A DNA stretch of 58,950 nucleotides from Halobellus captivus (GTDB lineage Archaea > Halobacteriota > Halobacteria > Halobacteriales > Haloferacaceae), in assembly GCF_007655485.1 (NCBI RefSeq), contig NZ_VJXQ01000001.1:669571-728520 (forward strand). The letters are read 5' to 3'. Every line of letters begins with the position of its first letter. The first letter of the stretch is position 1. Below, piece by piece: positions 1 through 8,849 of the stretch. Below the pieces are notes generated by a model. The model had not been told where the DNA came from. It saw only the letters and a program-made list of their open reading frames with translations, and did no database searches. The translations under genes and the position numbers were made by a program.

Positions 1-288
1 ATGCGACCGGTCGACCCGAAGAAGTACGTCCCGCGGTTCTGTTCGGAACTCGAACTCTCCAAAGAGGTCCAGTCGAAGGCCGACGAGATCATCGAAACGA
101 CGGCCGAGAAGGGGCTCCTCTCGGGGAAGTCGCCGACGGGGTTCGCGGCGGCCGCGATCTACGCCGCCTCGCTGCTGTGCAACGAGAAGAAGACCCAACG
201 CGAGGTCGCCGACGTCGCGCAGGTGACCGAAGTCACCATCCGTAACCGCTACCAAGAGCAGATCGAAGCGATGGGCCTTCCCAACTGA
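1..288 (+). CDS. tfb: Transcription initiation factor IIB (TFB), C-terminal fragment
   Basis: The 3' end of a TFB gene cut by the window edge; 95 residues are visible. They match the second cyclin-like repeat of TFB: compare [15 protein letters not shown] here with PEQYVPRFASELGLS in the complete TFB encoded at 6.5-7.6 kb, and the shared ending [11 protein letters not shown] recruits RNA polymerase to TBP-bound promoters; this repeat contacts TBP and the BRE DNA. The ATG at base 1 is almost certainly an internal Met, because the zinc ribbon and first cyclin repeat must lie upstream. Haloarchaea usually carry several TFB paralogs with different promoter preferences; which one this is cannot be told from the fragment. 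Confidence 0.93.
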   Translation: MRPVDPKKYVPRFCSELELSKEVQSKADEIIETTAEKGLLSGKSPTGFAAAAIYAASLLCNEKKTQREVADVAQVTEVTIRNRYQEQIEAMGLPN

Positions 289-436
289 GCTCCGAGACGC
301 GTGTCGGTACCTCGGCTGTGTGACGTCACGGTCGGTGCCGCGACTGCGAACAGCCAACGGTGGCCGCGACGACGAACGGCCAACAGTGGCCGCGAACGCC
401 GAAGCTTCATATCCGTCGACGCCGCAGTGTCACCCG

Positions 437-1705
437 ATGAAGCTGGACGAGTACGTCGACATCGAGCGCAACGAGCGGGCGGAGCGTCGGCGACTCGCGC
501 AGGAGAAGTCCTACGACATCCTCGATCAGTTAGAGACGTTTCAGGACCGGTTCGAGGAGACGTTACAGGGTGATTCGCTGTACGGCGGCGTCTCGCCGTC
601 GATCTTCGTCGGCGCGTCGAACTACCCGCGGGTTTCGACCGGGCTGCTCTCGCCCGTCGGTCACGACGACGACGCCGAGCGCTTCGAGACCTCCGGCGCG
701 TGGTACGACGAGGGCGTCTCGATCAACGACGTGTTCGCACGTCGGACGTCGCTTCTCAACTCCAATCGCTCGCAGAAGGTGACCAACGTCGCCGACTCGT
801 GGAACGGGTTTCTCGGAACGCAGCGGGAAGTCGCGATCTCCGATCGACCGGTGACCGTCGAGATCGGCCTCGACGAGCGCCCCGACGTCGACCTCGACGT
901 CGGCATCGAGGACGTCGCGACGCCGGTCGGGCCCCGAGCGCGCGCCCGCTCGGCGGACCTCGCGGAGAACCCGCACGTGCCGCGGTTGGTTCAGAAGACG
1001 CTCGAAGACGACGACTGGAACGCCGAGGGCGCGATCAACTACCTCTACCGCCGCGGCTTCGACGTCTACGACATCAACACGATCCTCTCGGCTGGCGCGC
1101 TCGGGCAGACGGAGCAGCGCCGACTCGTCCCCACGCGGTGGTCGATCACCGCCGTCGACGACACCGTCGGGCAGTATCTCCGCGGGCGGATCCGGGGGGC
1201 ACCCGGAATCAACGAGGTCGAAGTTCACCGCAACGAATTCATGGGCAACGCCTTCTGGGTGATCCTCGCACCCGGGAAGTGGGAGTACGAACTCGTCGAG
1301 ATGAAAGCGCCCGGGAGCGTCTGGAACCCCGACCCCGAGGCGGGAATGTACCTCGCGGCCGACAGGGAGGGCTCGGAGGGCCGGACGGGCTACGTCGACG
1401 AGACGGCGGGGGCGTACCACGCCGCGCGGCTCGGCGTCCTCGAACACCTCGAAGAACGGGGCCGACAGGCGAAGGCGCTCGTCCTGCGACACGTCTCCGA
1501 CGACTACTGGGGGCCGGTCGGCGTCTGGCAGGTGCGCGAGACCGTCCGCGACGCCTTCGACGACGAGCGCGGGACCGCCGGGACGTTCGCCGAAGCGGTC
1601 CGCGGCGTTACCGAGCACCTTCCGGTGTCGCTGTCGACGCTCCGCCGAAAGTCGACAATGGCGGCCGGACTCCAGACGACGTTCGGTGACTTCGCCCGAC
1701 AGTGA
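437..1705 (+). CDS. nreA: DNA repair protein NreA (Nre family)
   Basis: A 422-residue protein of the archaeal Nre family (COG1602), linked in haloarchaea to survival of DNA damage. Family features seen are the N-terminal RRRLAQEKSYDIL segment, the GGVSPSIFVGASNYPRV stretch near residues 50-70, and the core VWQVRETVRDAF. The last ten residues, QTTFGDFARQ, form a PCNA-interacting (PIP) motif of the pattern Q-x-x-hydrophobic-x-x-F, so the protein probably acts at the sliding clamp. The start at MKLDEYVDIERN is preferred over an in-frame ATG 39 codons earlier, because the upstream part is low quality and a TATA-like element (tcatat) lies about 27 bases before the chosen ATG. Confidence 0.9.
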   Translation: MKLDEYVDIERNERAERRRLAQEKSYDILDQLETFQDRFEETLQGDSLYGGVSPSIFVGASNYPRVSTGLLSPVGHDDDAERFETSGAWYDEGVSINDVFARRTSLLNSNRSQKVTNVADSWNGFLGTQREVAISDRPVTVEIGLDERPDVDLDVGIEDVATPVGPRARARSADLAENPHVPRLVQKTLEDDDWNAEGAINYLYRRGFDVYDINTILSAGALGQTEQRRLVPTRWSITAVDDTVGQYLRGRIRGAPGINEVEVHRNEFMGNAFWVILAPGKWEYELVEMKAPGSVWNPDPEAGMYLAADREGSEGRTGYVDETAGAYHAARLGVLEHLEERGRQAKALVLRHVSDDYWGPVGVWQVRETVRDAFDDERGTAGTFAEAVRGVTEHLPVSLSTLRRKSTMAAGLQTTFGDFARQ

Positions 1706-1743
1706 CCGTTTCGTCCGGTTCGCCTCCCAGTGCGGCGGTACTA

Positions 1744-1776
1744 CTTTAACGGTTCACCGAGAGGTACCATCGGAGG
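1744..1776 (+). promoter_or_regulatory. TATA-like box and Shine-Dalgarno site of the TRAM gene
   Basis: A ctttaa element at 1744-1749 and a cggagg Shine-Dalgarno site at 1771-1776 precede the GTG at 1785. The promoter lies inside the space after nreA, so the TRAM gene probably has its own short leadered transcript. The Shine-Dalgarno site decides the start: ATG codons further upstream lack one and lie before the TATA-like box. Confidence 0.55.
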
Positions 1777-1784
1777 TCTGCACG

Positions 1785-2183
1785 GTGGAAATCTCAGATA
1801 AACTCTTGTGTCTGTTCAACGCGGATGTTCGTGAGGAAGACGGTCGATACGTCGTCGAAGTACCGAAGCGGGAGGTCGAAACCGGATCGATCGGCCCCGG
1901 CGAGGCCTACCGCGTCGCTCTCATCTCTCGTGCGGTCGAATCACCATCGGAGCCAGCCGAGACGGAGCAACCATCCACGGAACCGCAGCCGCCGGTCGAA
2001 CCGGGCGAACTGCGCTACGTCGAGATCGAAGACATCGGCAAGCAGGGCGACGGCATCGCGCGAGTCGAACGGGGCTACGTTATCATCGTCCCCGGCACCG
2101 AGATCGGCGACCGGGTGAAGATCGAGGTCAGCGAGGTCAAATCGAACTTCGCGGTCGGCGAAGTGATCGAAGAGGAAGCCTGA
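1785..2183 (+). CDS. TRAM domain RNA-binding protein
   Basis: A 132-residue protein with a C-terminal TRAM domain (residues about 74-132; ELRYVEIEDIGKQGDGIARV, then PGTEIGDRVKIEVSEV). TRAM is an OB-like beta barrel that binds RNA; small stand-alone TRAM proteins are abundant in archaea and have been proposed to act as RNA chaperones. The N-terminal half (EISDKLLCLFNADV) is typical of haloarchaeal family members and is followed by a Pro/Glu-rich linker (SEPAETEQPSTEPQPPVEP). The GTG start is chosen from the Shine-Dalgarno match nine bases upstream. The gene follows nreA in the same direction; no functional link is evident. Confidence 0.85.
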   Translation: MEISDKLLCLFNADVREEDGRYVVEVPKREVETGSIGPGEAYRVALISRAVESPSEPAETEQPSTEPQPPVEPGELRYVEIEDIGKQGDGIARVERGYVIIVPGTEIGDRVKIEVSEVKSNFAVGEVIEEEA

Positions 2184-2212
2184 TTCGCTCCTCGGACTGA
2201 CTCGGCCCGCCG

Positions 2213-3976
2213 CTACTCCCCGGCCGCCCGCGTATCGAGCGGATAGTCGCCGGTGAAGATCTCGAAATCGATCTCCGGACTCGAAACGGCCGCGGCGGAT
2301 TCGTACGGCCGATTGACGACGATGTCGCCAGCGGTCCGATCGCCGATGCCCGGAATTGCGGTCAGCTCGTCCATCGTCGCCCCGTTCGGATCGAGCGGGA
2401 ACGGAACCCCCGTGACCGAGCGGTAACCGTGATCGACGACCGCGATGTCGATGGTCGTCCCGAGTTCGCGCTCGCCCGGAATCCCGACGAGGAGCGGATA
2501 CGTCCCGAGCTGGCGGCCGAACGTCCGCCCGTCCTGATGGTATTCCAGGTGGACGTTCGGAAGCACCGTCCCGACGGGTGCGAGTCGGCGCAGCATCGGT
2601 CGATCGATCTCCTCGCGGACCTCGCGTTTGTACCGTTTGAAGCGCTTCTTGTGAGCGTTCGCGATGTTCGCTCCCTCGTCGGCCATCTCCGTCCCCTCGA
2701 AGGCCATCACCTGCCGGATGTTGATCCGGCGGACCATCAGCCCGGCGTCGTAGACGCGCTGGAGGAACTGTTTGTTGTGCTCGAACGTCTCCGTGCGCTC
2801 GCCCTTCAGTCCGTGCAGGAGGTTGATTCCGGGCAGGAGTTTCGGCAGTCGGTTCGAAGGGTCGCTCGCATTCGAGCCGTGCGGCGTCTCGCCGTCGCCG
2901 TGGGTCGGCGCGTCGGCGGGGTCGTCGCCGGGTCGCCAGCCCGCCTCCTCGTTGACGATCTCGATCGCCCGGAAGCACTCGTCGGCGGTGACGTTCAGGT
3001 GGTTCTCCTCCTGTACCACGGGATCGGCGGATTCGAGGCCGAACGCGGCCGTATCGCCCGGCGTATTGTGCTCGGCGATGATCCGGATGCCCTCTCTGGA
3101 CTTCTCGGGCCACTTCACCACCGTGATCGGGTTCATATTGTCGAGGTGCAGCGTTCCCAGGTTCGGCGCGACCTCGCGGATCCCGCCGTACAGTCGCCGG
3201 AGCGCATCGGGGTTCGGGGCCTCGCCGTCGCCGCCGTACGCGAGGATGTCTGCCTGACGTCCGAGTCGGAGGTGCCGCACGCCGCGCTCGTAGAGCGCCT
3301 CGACCTCGCCGACGACTGACGCCGGGGATCGAAAGGCCGGATTGCCGTACATCGGTTCCGTGCAGAACGAACAGCGGTAGGCGCAGCCCCGTGACGTCTC
3401 CAGTTCACAGATGAGATAGTCGGGATGGTTCGGGTGCTGCTCGACGACGAACGCCCCTGCCGCGGCCCAGCGGTCCAGTTCCTCGTTGTCACGATAGCGG
3501 TTCTCGAAGCCCTCTAACCCGTTGTCGACGAGGTCGTAGGCGGCCGCCTCGACGTCGGCCATCGCGAGGAAGTCGTAGTCGAGGCCCTGCCGCTGCATCT
3601 CCTGTGCGCCCGCGTTCTCCTCGCCGACGCCGAAGCGGATCGGCCCGCCCATCACGGAGACGCCCTCGGCGACCCACGCGAGTTCGCGCACCTCGTCGGG
3701 TTCGGCGGGCGTCCCGCCGACGTACTTTCCGGGGACGGTCATCCCGCCGAGGTAGACGAACAGGTCCGCGTCGGCGACGTCGGCCCACTTCTTCCGATCG
3801 TCGCGGAGTTCGTCGATCGTGTGGTACGTCACGTTCGACTCGGGGACACCGGCGTCGACGATCGCACCGGCCGTGAACCGCGGGTACGTCGAGATGTACG
3901 GGGGCACACCGAAGTGTGCGGGCTCGTCGACGTAGCCGTCGACGAGCGTCACCGAGAGATCGGCCGGATCGGTCAT
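2213..3976 (-). CDS. Radical SAM enzyme with C-terminal helix-hairpin-helix
   Basis: A 587-residue protein of the COG1031 type: a radical SAM superfamily domain followed by a helix-hairpin-helix. The [4Fe-4S] cluster motif is Cys198-AYR-Cys202-SF-Cys205, the CX3CX2C signature whose cluster cleaves S-adenosylmethionine. Before it lies a long domain (about 190 residues, LVDGYVDEPAHFGVPPYIS onwards) similar to the B12-binding-like N-termini of related enzymes. The HhH (IPGIGDRTAGDIV, about 541-553) suggests contact with nucleic acid. The substrate is unknown. The start at MTDPADLS was chosen because the reading frame upstream of it resembles no protein and overlaps the divergent acetyltransferase gene. 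It ends 30 bases from the TRAM gene, tail to tail. Confidence 0.85.
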   Translation of the reverse strand: MTDPADLSVTLVDGYVDEPAHFGVPPYISTYPRFTAGAIVDAGVPESNVTYHTIDELRDDRKKWADVADADLFVYLGGMTVPGKYVGGTPAEPDEVRELAWVAEGVSVMGGPIRFGVGEENAGAQEMQRQGLDYDFLAMADVEAAAYDLVDNGLEGFENRYRDNEELDRWAAAGAFVVEQHPNHPDYLICELETSRGCAYRCSFCTEPMYGNPAFRSPASVVGEVEALYERGVRHLRLGRQADILAYGGDGEAPNPDALRRLYGGIREVAPNLGTLHLDNMNPITVVKWPEKSREGIRIIAEHNTPGDTAAFGLESADPVVQEENHLNVTADECFRAIEIVNEEAGWRPGDDPADAPTHGDGETPHGSNASDPSNRLPKLLPGINLLHGLKGERTETFEHNKQFLQRVYDAGLMVRRINIRQVMAFEGTEMADEGANIANAHKKRFKRYKREVREEIDRPMLRRLAPVGTVLPNVHLEYHQDGRTFGRQLGTYPLLVGIPGERELGTTIDIAVVDHGYRSVTGVPFPLDPNGATMDELTAIPGIGDRTAGDIVVNRPYESAAAVSSPEIDFEIFTGDYPLDTRAAGE

Positions 3977-4078
3977 TGGTGGTGAAAGACGGGCGAACGG
4001 TAAAACGCTCACTCTCTCGGGGCGGGTCGAACAGCCGGAATCGTAAGACCAGTTACCAACCGCGCCGACCCGACAGCT

Positions 4079-4744
4079 ATGCCCGAAGACGCCACCGACG
4101 ACGTCCGGTTGCGACCCGCTCACCCGGACGATGCGGCCGCCGTCCGCGACATCTACGCGCCGTTCGTTCGCGACACCCCCGTGACGTTCCGAACCGAAGT
4201 GCCCACCGTCGAACACATCGCCGACGAGATCCGCCAGAACCGCGAGGACGACGCGTACCCGTGGTACGTCGCCGTCGCGGAGGCAGGCGATAATACGAAC
4301 GCATCCGACGAGAATGGCACGAACGCGTCCGACGACGATAGTACGAGCGCGTCCAATGTCGTCGGCTACGCGTACGGCACCCAACTCCGCGGCCGCCGGG
4401 CGTACCGGTGGGCCGTCGAGACGTCGGTCTACGTCGATTCTGACGCACATCGCGGTGGGATCGGAACGGCGCTCTACGACCGACTGTTGGACACGCTCCG
4501 CCGACAGGGATACTGCGGCGCGTACGCGGCGCTCGGAATGCCGAACCCCGAGAGCGAGGCGTTTCACGAGCGACGCGGGTTCGAGCGGGTCGGAACGTTC
4601 CCCGCCGCCGGGTTCAAACTCGGCGACTGGCACGACGTCGTCTGGTACCACCGACGGCTGCGAGAGCCCGAAGGAGAACCGGAGGAACCGCGCCCGGTGT
4701 CGGCGGTCGACCCCGACTTCGCTGCTTCCGGGTTCGAGAGCTAA
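4079..4744 (+). CDS. GNAT N-acetyltransferase (phosphinothricin acetyltransferase-like)
   Basis: A 221-residue GNAT-fold acetyltransferase. The start VRLRPAHPDDAAAVRDIY and the segment ETSVYVDSDAHRGGIGTALY, containing the acetyl-CoA pyrophosphate loop (R-G-G-I-G-T), are typical of the PAT/Bar branch, which acetylates small amines such as phosphinothricin or methionine sulfoximine; the true substrate is not predictable. The helix GMPNPESEAFHERRGFERVG also fits. Residues about 70-93 are an acidic Asn/Ser/Asp insertion built from a 24-base unit repeated three times (repeat feature at 4289), placed between two beta strands, so probably a surface loop. It is divergent from the radical SAM gene. 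Confidence 0.85.
   Translation: MPEDATDDVRLRPAHPDDAAAVRDIYAPFVRDTPVTFRTEVPTVEHIADEIRQNREDDAYPWYVAVAEAGDNTNASDENGTNASDDDSTSASNVVGYAYGTQLRGRRAYRWAVETSVYVDSDAHRGGIGTALYDRLLDTLRRQGYCGAYAALGMPNPESEAFHERRGFERVGTFPAAGFKLGDWHDVVWYHRRLREPEGEPEEPRPVSAVDPDFAASGFES
4289..4360 (+). repeat. Three tandem 24-bp units inside the acetyltransferase gene
   Basis: Units start at 4289, 4313 and 4337, each carrying a variant of acgaacgcgtccgacga. They encode NTNASDEN, GTNASDDD and STSASN-like blocks. The period is a multiple of three, so the frame is kept. It looks like a recent slippage or duplication expansion of a loop. Confidence 0.8.
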
Positions 4745-4812
4745 CCGTCGCCGCGGCAAACCTCCGGAGAGTCGCCACGTTCAAGCGCTCCGGCCGAGTG
4801 GGGCCGATAACG

Positions 4813-6000
4813 ATGACACGAAGCGTCTGGCTCAAAGCCGACGACACCGTCGGCGACTGGGAGACACGGAAGCGGCGGATCACGACGGGCCTCGAAGCGG
4901 GCGTCGACTGGGTGCTCGTCGACGATGCCGACGTCGCCCGCGTGCGATCGCTCGGCGACGTCTCGGTGGCAGCGTTCAAAACGAACGCCGATAGCAGCCT
5001 CATCGACGACGTCGAGGCCGATGAGGACGATGACTCCGAAGAATCGATCGCCGACGCCTACATCGTCGGCAAAGCGGGCGAGGGCGACGGTACCGTCGAC
5101 CTACCGGGGGACTTCTCGGGATCGGCCGACCTCACGACCCTCCGCCGCGAGGACGAGCGAGCGCAGGGCGCGTACGTTCGGATCCTCTCGAAGGAGTACG
5201 AGTCCTTCGCGGAAGAAGCGGCTAAGGACGCCGAGTACACCATCGTCATCGGGGAGGACTGGACGATCATCCCCCTCGAAAACCTCATCGCGCGTATCGG
5301 CGAGGAGACCGACCTGATCGCGGGCGTGACCTCCGCGGAGGAAGCGAAGACGGCGTTCGAGACGCTCGAACTCGGGTCCGACGGCGTCCTTCTCGATTCC
5401 GATGACCCCGACGAGATCCGGCGGACGGTCGAGATCCGCGACGAGGCCGAGCGAGAGACGCTGGATCTCGAGTGGGCGACCGTGACGGCGGTCGAACGCA
5501 CCGGGATGGCCGACCGCGTCTGCGTCGACACCGGGAACCTGATGGAACACGACGAGGGGATGCTCGTCGGCAGTATGGGCCGCGGGCTCTTCTTCGTCCA
5601 CGCCGAGACCGCCGAGTCGCCGTACGTCGCCTCGCGGCCGTTCCGCGTCAACGCGGGCGCGGTCCACGCCTACGTCCGAACGCCCGACGGCGGCACCAAG
5701 TACCTCTCGGAACTCAAGAGCGGCGACGAGGTGCAGATCGTCGGCGCGGACGGCAAGACCCGCGAGGCCGTCGTCGGCCGCGTGAAGATCGAGAAGCGCC
5801 CGATGTTCCGCATCGAGGCTGAGATCGGCGACGACCGCATCGAGACCCTGTTACAGAACGCCGAGACGATCAAGGTCCCGACCCGCGAGGGCCGGACGTC
5901 GGTCACGGACCTCGAAGCGGGCGACGAGGTGTTGGTGTACTACGAGCAGACCGCTCGACACTTCGGCGAGGCCGTCGAAGAGAGCATCATCGAGAAGTAA
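4813..6000 (+). CDS. aroB2: 3-dehydroquinate synthase II (archaeal DHQ synthase)
   Basis: A 395-residue protein of the archaeal DHQ synthase II family (homologs of MJ1249), which converts 2-amino-3,7-dideoxy-D-threo-hept-6-ulosonate into 3-dehydroquinate, feeding the shikimate route to aromatic amino acids where the DAHP pathway is absent. Evidence is the family start MTRSVWLKADDTVGDWETRK, the conserved VCVDTGNLMEHDEGMLVGSM and SRPFRVNAGAVHAYVRTPDG, and the C-terminal barrel-like region ending EGRTSVTDLEAGDEVLVYYE. An in-frame GTG five codons upstream is less likely than this ATG. The length matches haloarchaeal homologs. An acidic loop (ADEDDDSEES, about residue 75) is an adaptation to salt. 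Confidence 0.95.
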   Translation: MTRSVWLKADDTVGDWETRKRRITTGLEAGVDWVLVDDADVARVRSLGDVSVAAFKTNADSSLIDDVEADEDDDSEESIADAYIVGKAGEGDGTVDLPGDFSGSADLTTLRREDERAQGAYVRILSKEYESFAEEAAKDAEYTIVIGEDWTIIPLENLIARIGEETDLIAGVTSAEEAKTAFETLELGSDGVLLDSDDPDEIRRTVEIRDEAERETLDLEWATVTAVERTGMADRVCVDTGNLMEHDEGMLVGSMGRGLFFVHAETAESPYVASRPFRVNAGAVHAYVRTPDGGTKYLSELKSGDEVQIVGADGKTREAVVGRVKIEKRPMFRIEAEIGDDRIETLLQNAETIKVPTREGRTSVTDLEAGDEVLVYYEQTARHFGEAVEESIIEK

Positions 6001-6429
6001 CTATTCTTCTGTCTCCGGGTACTCCCACTCAAGTTCGATCGTACACCACGGACAGAAGTCGATCTCGGGGTCGAGGTCGCCGCCACAGTTCGGACACTGG
6101 AGGCCGTCACTCGTCTGCGGTCCGGCGATGGCGAGCCGATAGGCGTCGACCGTGCTGACCATCAGCAGTCCGAAGATCGGCGCGGTGACCGTCGCTGGGA
6201 GTGATCCCGGATCGAGCGACGCGATCGCCGCGGGGTCCGCGAGTGCGACCGTTGACGGGTCCACGAACGCCCAGAGCAGGACGATCGCCGCGCCGATGAC
6301 GAACGCGAACCACGCCGCGGCGCGACGCCACCGACGCAAGTAGAGATGTCCGGCACCGGCGACGCCGACGCTCGCGCCGAGAACGGCGACGAGCGCGGCG
6401 ATCACTGCACGACGGCGCGTTCGGGTCAT
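6001..6429 (-). CDS. Membrane protein with C-terminal zinc ribbon
   Basis: A 142-residue haloarchaeal protein of unknown function. Two to three hydrophobic segments (about residues 8-28, 38-56 and 80-98) are followed by a zinc ribbon with Cys112-PN-Cys115 and Cys126-PW-Cys129. The layout suggests an integral membrane protein with the ribbon in the cytoplasm; it resembles the domain I recall as DUF7575. Its stop codon touches the stop of aroB2 with no space between them, so the two transcripts converge and must overlap. A tataaat-like element lies about 27 bases upstream of the chosen ATG (plus-strand cgtataaatc), supporting that start over one 23 codons earlier. Confidence 0.75.
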   Translation of the reverse strand: MTRTRRRAVIAALVAVLGASVGVAGAGHLYLRRWRRAAAWFAFVIGAAIVLLWAFVDPSTVALADPAAIASLDPGSLPATVTAPIFGLLMVSTVDAYRLAIAGPQTSDGLQCPNCGGDLDPEIDFCPWCTIELEWEYPETEE

Positions 6430-6536
6430 ATCCGGTGACGACGGCGTGGGCGCGTATAAATCTCCGGAATTACTGACGGACAGAAAAACGGGCGTCAACC
6501 GCCGAGCGGGGCGAAACGACCGGTCTCCGCGACGGA

Positions 6537-7586
6537 CTATGCGAGGCCGATGCTCTCTTCGGCTTCGAGCAGCTCGTGATAGCGGTTGCGGATCGTGACC
6601 TCGGAGATGTCGGCGACGTCGCTGACGGCCGCCTGGGTCGTCTTCTCGTTGGTGAGAAGCGCCGCGGCGTAGACGGCCGCCGCCGCGAGGCCGACGGGCG
6701 ACTTCCCGGAGTGTACGCCCTTCTCCTTGGCGTTCTTCAGGAGCTGTCGCGCGCGGAGTTTCGCCTCGTCGGAGAGTCCGAGCTCGGAGGCGAACCGGGG
6801 GACGTACTGTTCGGGGTCCGCGGGCTTGACTTCGAGCGAAAGCTCGCGGGCGATGTATCGGTAGGTGCGCGCGACCTCGCTCTTGGGGACGCGAGAGACC
6901 TCCGAGATCTCATCGAGCGAGCGGGGAACCCCCGCCATCCGCGCCGCGGCGTAGACACACGAGGTGGCGACGCCCTCGATGGAGCGACCGGGGAGCAGAT
7001 CCTCGTCGAGCGCGCGACGGTAGATGACCGACGCGGTCTCCCGGACGTTCTCGGGGAGGCCGAGCGCCGAGGCCATCCGGTCGATCTCGCCGAGGGCCTG
7101 CTTGAGGTTGCGCTCTTTCGAGTCCCGCGTGCGGAACCGCTCGTTCCACTTGCGGAGGCGCTGCATCTTCTGGCGCTGATTCGACGACAGCGAGTTGCCG
7201 TAGGCGTCGCGGTCGCGCCAGTCGATGTTCGTCGACAGGCCCTTGTCGTGCATCGTGTTGGTCGTCGGCGCGCCGACGCGGGACTTCTGGTCCTTCTCCT
7301 TGGCGTCGAACGCGCGCCACTCGGGGCCGCGGTCGACGGAGTCCTCGGTGATGACCAGTCCGCAGTCGTCACACACAGTCTCGCCGTGCTCGTCGTCGAC
7401 GACGACGTTGCCGCCGCACTCCGGGCACGCCAGTTCTTCGTCAGCGGTCTCGGATTCGGTTTCGGTTTCCTCTTCGTCGGGCCGAACCCACCGCTGACCG
7501 GCCGAGCTTCCGCTTCGGCCGTCGTTCGTTCGCGATTCGTCTCTCGTTCTCGCATTCACGCGAGTGTACGTACTCTTCTCGCTCAT
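6537..7586 (-). CDS. tfb: Transcription initiation factor IIB (TFB)
   Basis: A complete TFB of 349 residues. The N-terminal 50 residues are acidic and disordered. A zinc ribbon follows with Cys54-PE-Cys57 and Cys72-DD-Cys75, then the B-finger region (PEWRAFDAKEKDQKSRVGAP) and two cyclin-like repeats (about 150-245 and 250-345). It binds TBP-promoter DNA and positions RNA polymerase. The start MSEKSTYTRV is chosen because the upstream reading frame resembles no TFB. It is a paralog of the fragment at the left edge, 6 kb away, in opposite orientation. A good TATA box lies about 85 bases upstream, implying a leader of roughly 60 bases. Confidence 0.96.
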   Translation of the reverse strand: MSEKSTYTRVNARTRDESRTNDGRSGSSAGQRWVRPDEEETETESETADEELACPECGGNVVVDDEHGETVCDDCGLVITEDSVDRGPEWRAFDAKEKDQKSRVGAPTTNTMHDKGLSTNIDWRDRDAYGNSLSSNQRQKMQRLRKWNERFRTRDSKERNLKQALGEIDRMASALGLPENVRETASVIYRRALDEDLLPGRSIEGVATSCVYAAARMAGVPRSLDEISEVSRVPKSEVARTYRYIARELSLEVKPADPEQYVPRFASELGLSDEAKLRARQLLKNAKEKGVHSGKSPVGLAAAAVYAAALLTNEKTTQAAVSDVADISEVTIRNRYHELLEAEESIGLA

Positions 7587-7968
7587 CGGTATAGCGACGA
7601 ATGCTCCGTGCCACAGATACGGGTAAGAGAGGCCCGGAGCGGTCCGTACCAACCCAACCGACGGAGAATATAAAAGCGGTTCGGAATCGTTCGCGCGAAG
7701 TGGACGCACAGCCCCGGATCGCGCGATCTTTCGACAACGACCGTTATGATTTATATATCGGCGTAACCCCCCGCGAACGCGGTCGTTTCCGTGATCCACG
7801 CGGCCGATTCCGCCGCCACCGAAAACGCACTTTCACGCACCCGACTCCGTCGCCACCGACAGCGCATTCAGACGCGCACGCCGCCACGGCGATCCCGCGC
7901 TTCTCGTCTCCACAACGCACTGCCACCACAACGCACTTGGTCGTCGCCCGCGCGGTGTCGTTCGTACG
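7587..7968. other. Divergent intergenic region between tfb and the BtuF-like gene
   Basis: About 380 bases without a supported gene. It holds the tfb promoter (7667-7676) and a very AT-rich island, tttatatat at 7750-7758, that can be read as a TATA box on either strand but is over 200 bases from the rightward gene. Further right are short repeats of acaacgcact (about 7911-7937). No open frame extends the BtuF-like gene upstream. The length and AT island suggest a regulated promoter region, possibly with a small unannotated transcript. Confidence 0.5.
7667..7676 (-). promoter_or_regulatory. TATA box of tfb
   Basis: On the minus strand the sequence reads cttttatatt, a strong haloarchaeal TATA element, preceded by a purine-containing BRE-like stretch (ccgaaccg). 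The spacing predicts transcription starting near 7645-7650. Confidence 0.6.
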
Positions 7969-8784
7969 ATGGACAGCCGACGATCGACGACCGTGACTCC
8001 CGAGAGCGCCGAGAAGACCGTCGCGACGGGCGGAGGACCGAATACGACCGTCGTTTCGCTCGCCCCCAGCGCGACGGCGACGCTGGCGGCGATGGGTGTC
8101 GGAGATCGCATCGCGGGCGTCACCGCCCACTGCGGGCTCGACCGTCCGGTCGTCGGCGGCTGGTTGAGCCCCGATTACGATCGACTGGCCGAACTCGATC
8201 CCGACCTCGTCTGTACCGCCGACGGTCTTCAAGCGGAAATCTGCGAGGACCTCCGCGACCGCGGCTACGACGTCTGTCACGTCGAACCCGACACCCTCGA
8301 CGCCGTCGTCGACTCCTTCGAGACGCTCGGACGGGCGGTCGGCGAGGCCGAGGCCGGAGCGCGGCTCGCGGTCGACGCGCGTGCGCGAATCTCCGACGTT
8401 CGGCGTCGCGTCGACACGTCGCGAGAAACCGACGGCGTCGAACGGCCCGTCGTCTACTGCGAGGAGTGGGGCGATCCGCCGATGGCCGCCGGGAACTGGG
8501 TCCCCGACGCGGTCGAGGCCGCGGGCGGACGGTATCCGTTCTGCGACTCCGGCGAGCGCTCCCGCGAGGTATCTCGCGAGCGCGTCGAGCGCGCTGACCC
8601 CGACCACGTGATCCTCCACCACTGTGGACGCGGCGACCGCGTCGATCCCGGTGCCGTCGACGCACGCGGGTGGGCGCTCGACGCCGCCGTTCACGTCTTC
8701 GACGACGACCTCCTGAACCAGCCGAGTCCCGCGCTCATCGATGGCATCGAAACGCTCTCGGCACTCTGTTATCCGGACGAATAA
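7969..8784 (+). CDS. BtuF-like helical-backbone metal receptor (cobalamin/iron-siderophore binding protein family)
   Basis: A 271-residue protein of the ABC-transporter periplasmic binding protein family with a helical backbone. Seen are TTVVSLAPSATATLAAMGVGDRIAGVTAHC, LSPDYDRLAELDPDLVCT, and VYCEEWGDPPMAAGNWVPDAVEAAGG, all typical of cobalamin or siderophore binders. There is no signal peptide, lipobox or Tat motif at the N-terminus, so the product should be cytoplasmic; such signal-less members are common in archaea near B12 genes, and a role as cobalamin-binding or salvage protein is an inference. No permease or ATPase lies next to it. Substrate unknown. Confidence 0.75.
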   Translation: MDSRRSTTVTPESAEKTVATGGGPNTTVVSLAPSATATLAAMGVGDRIAGVTAHCGLDRPVVGGWLSPDYDRLAELDPDLVCTADGLQAEICEDLRDRGYDVCHVEPDTLDAVVDSFETLGRAVGEAEAGARLAVDARARISDVRRRVDTSRETDGVERPVVYCEEWGDPPMAAGNWVPDAVEAAGGRYPFCDSGERSREVSRERVERADPDHVILHHCGRGDRVDPGAVDARGWALDAAVHVFDDDLLNQPSPALIDGIETLSALCYPDE

Positions 8785-8849
8785 CGCGGGCCGGGGAACG
8801 TCCCATCGCGAAGCGACACACGTTTGCGCGGAGAGCGGGAGATGCGTCT

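Noticed and set aside
1-288. ATG at base 1 as a true start of a small TFB-like protein
   Set aside because: The residues are the second cyclin repeat of TFB; the missing domains must lie outside the window.
563-1618. Long open frame on the strand opposite nreA
   Set aside because: A shadow of a G+C-rich gene; nreA has clear family motifs, the opposite frame has none. The same applies to the many other long antisense frames in the window.
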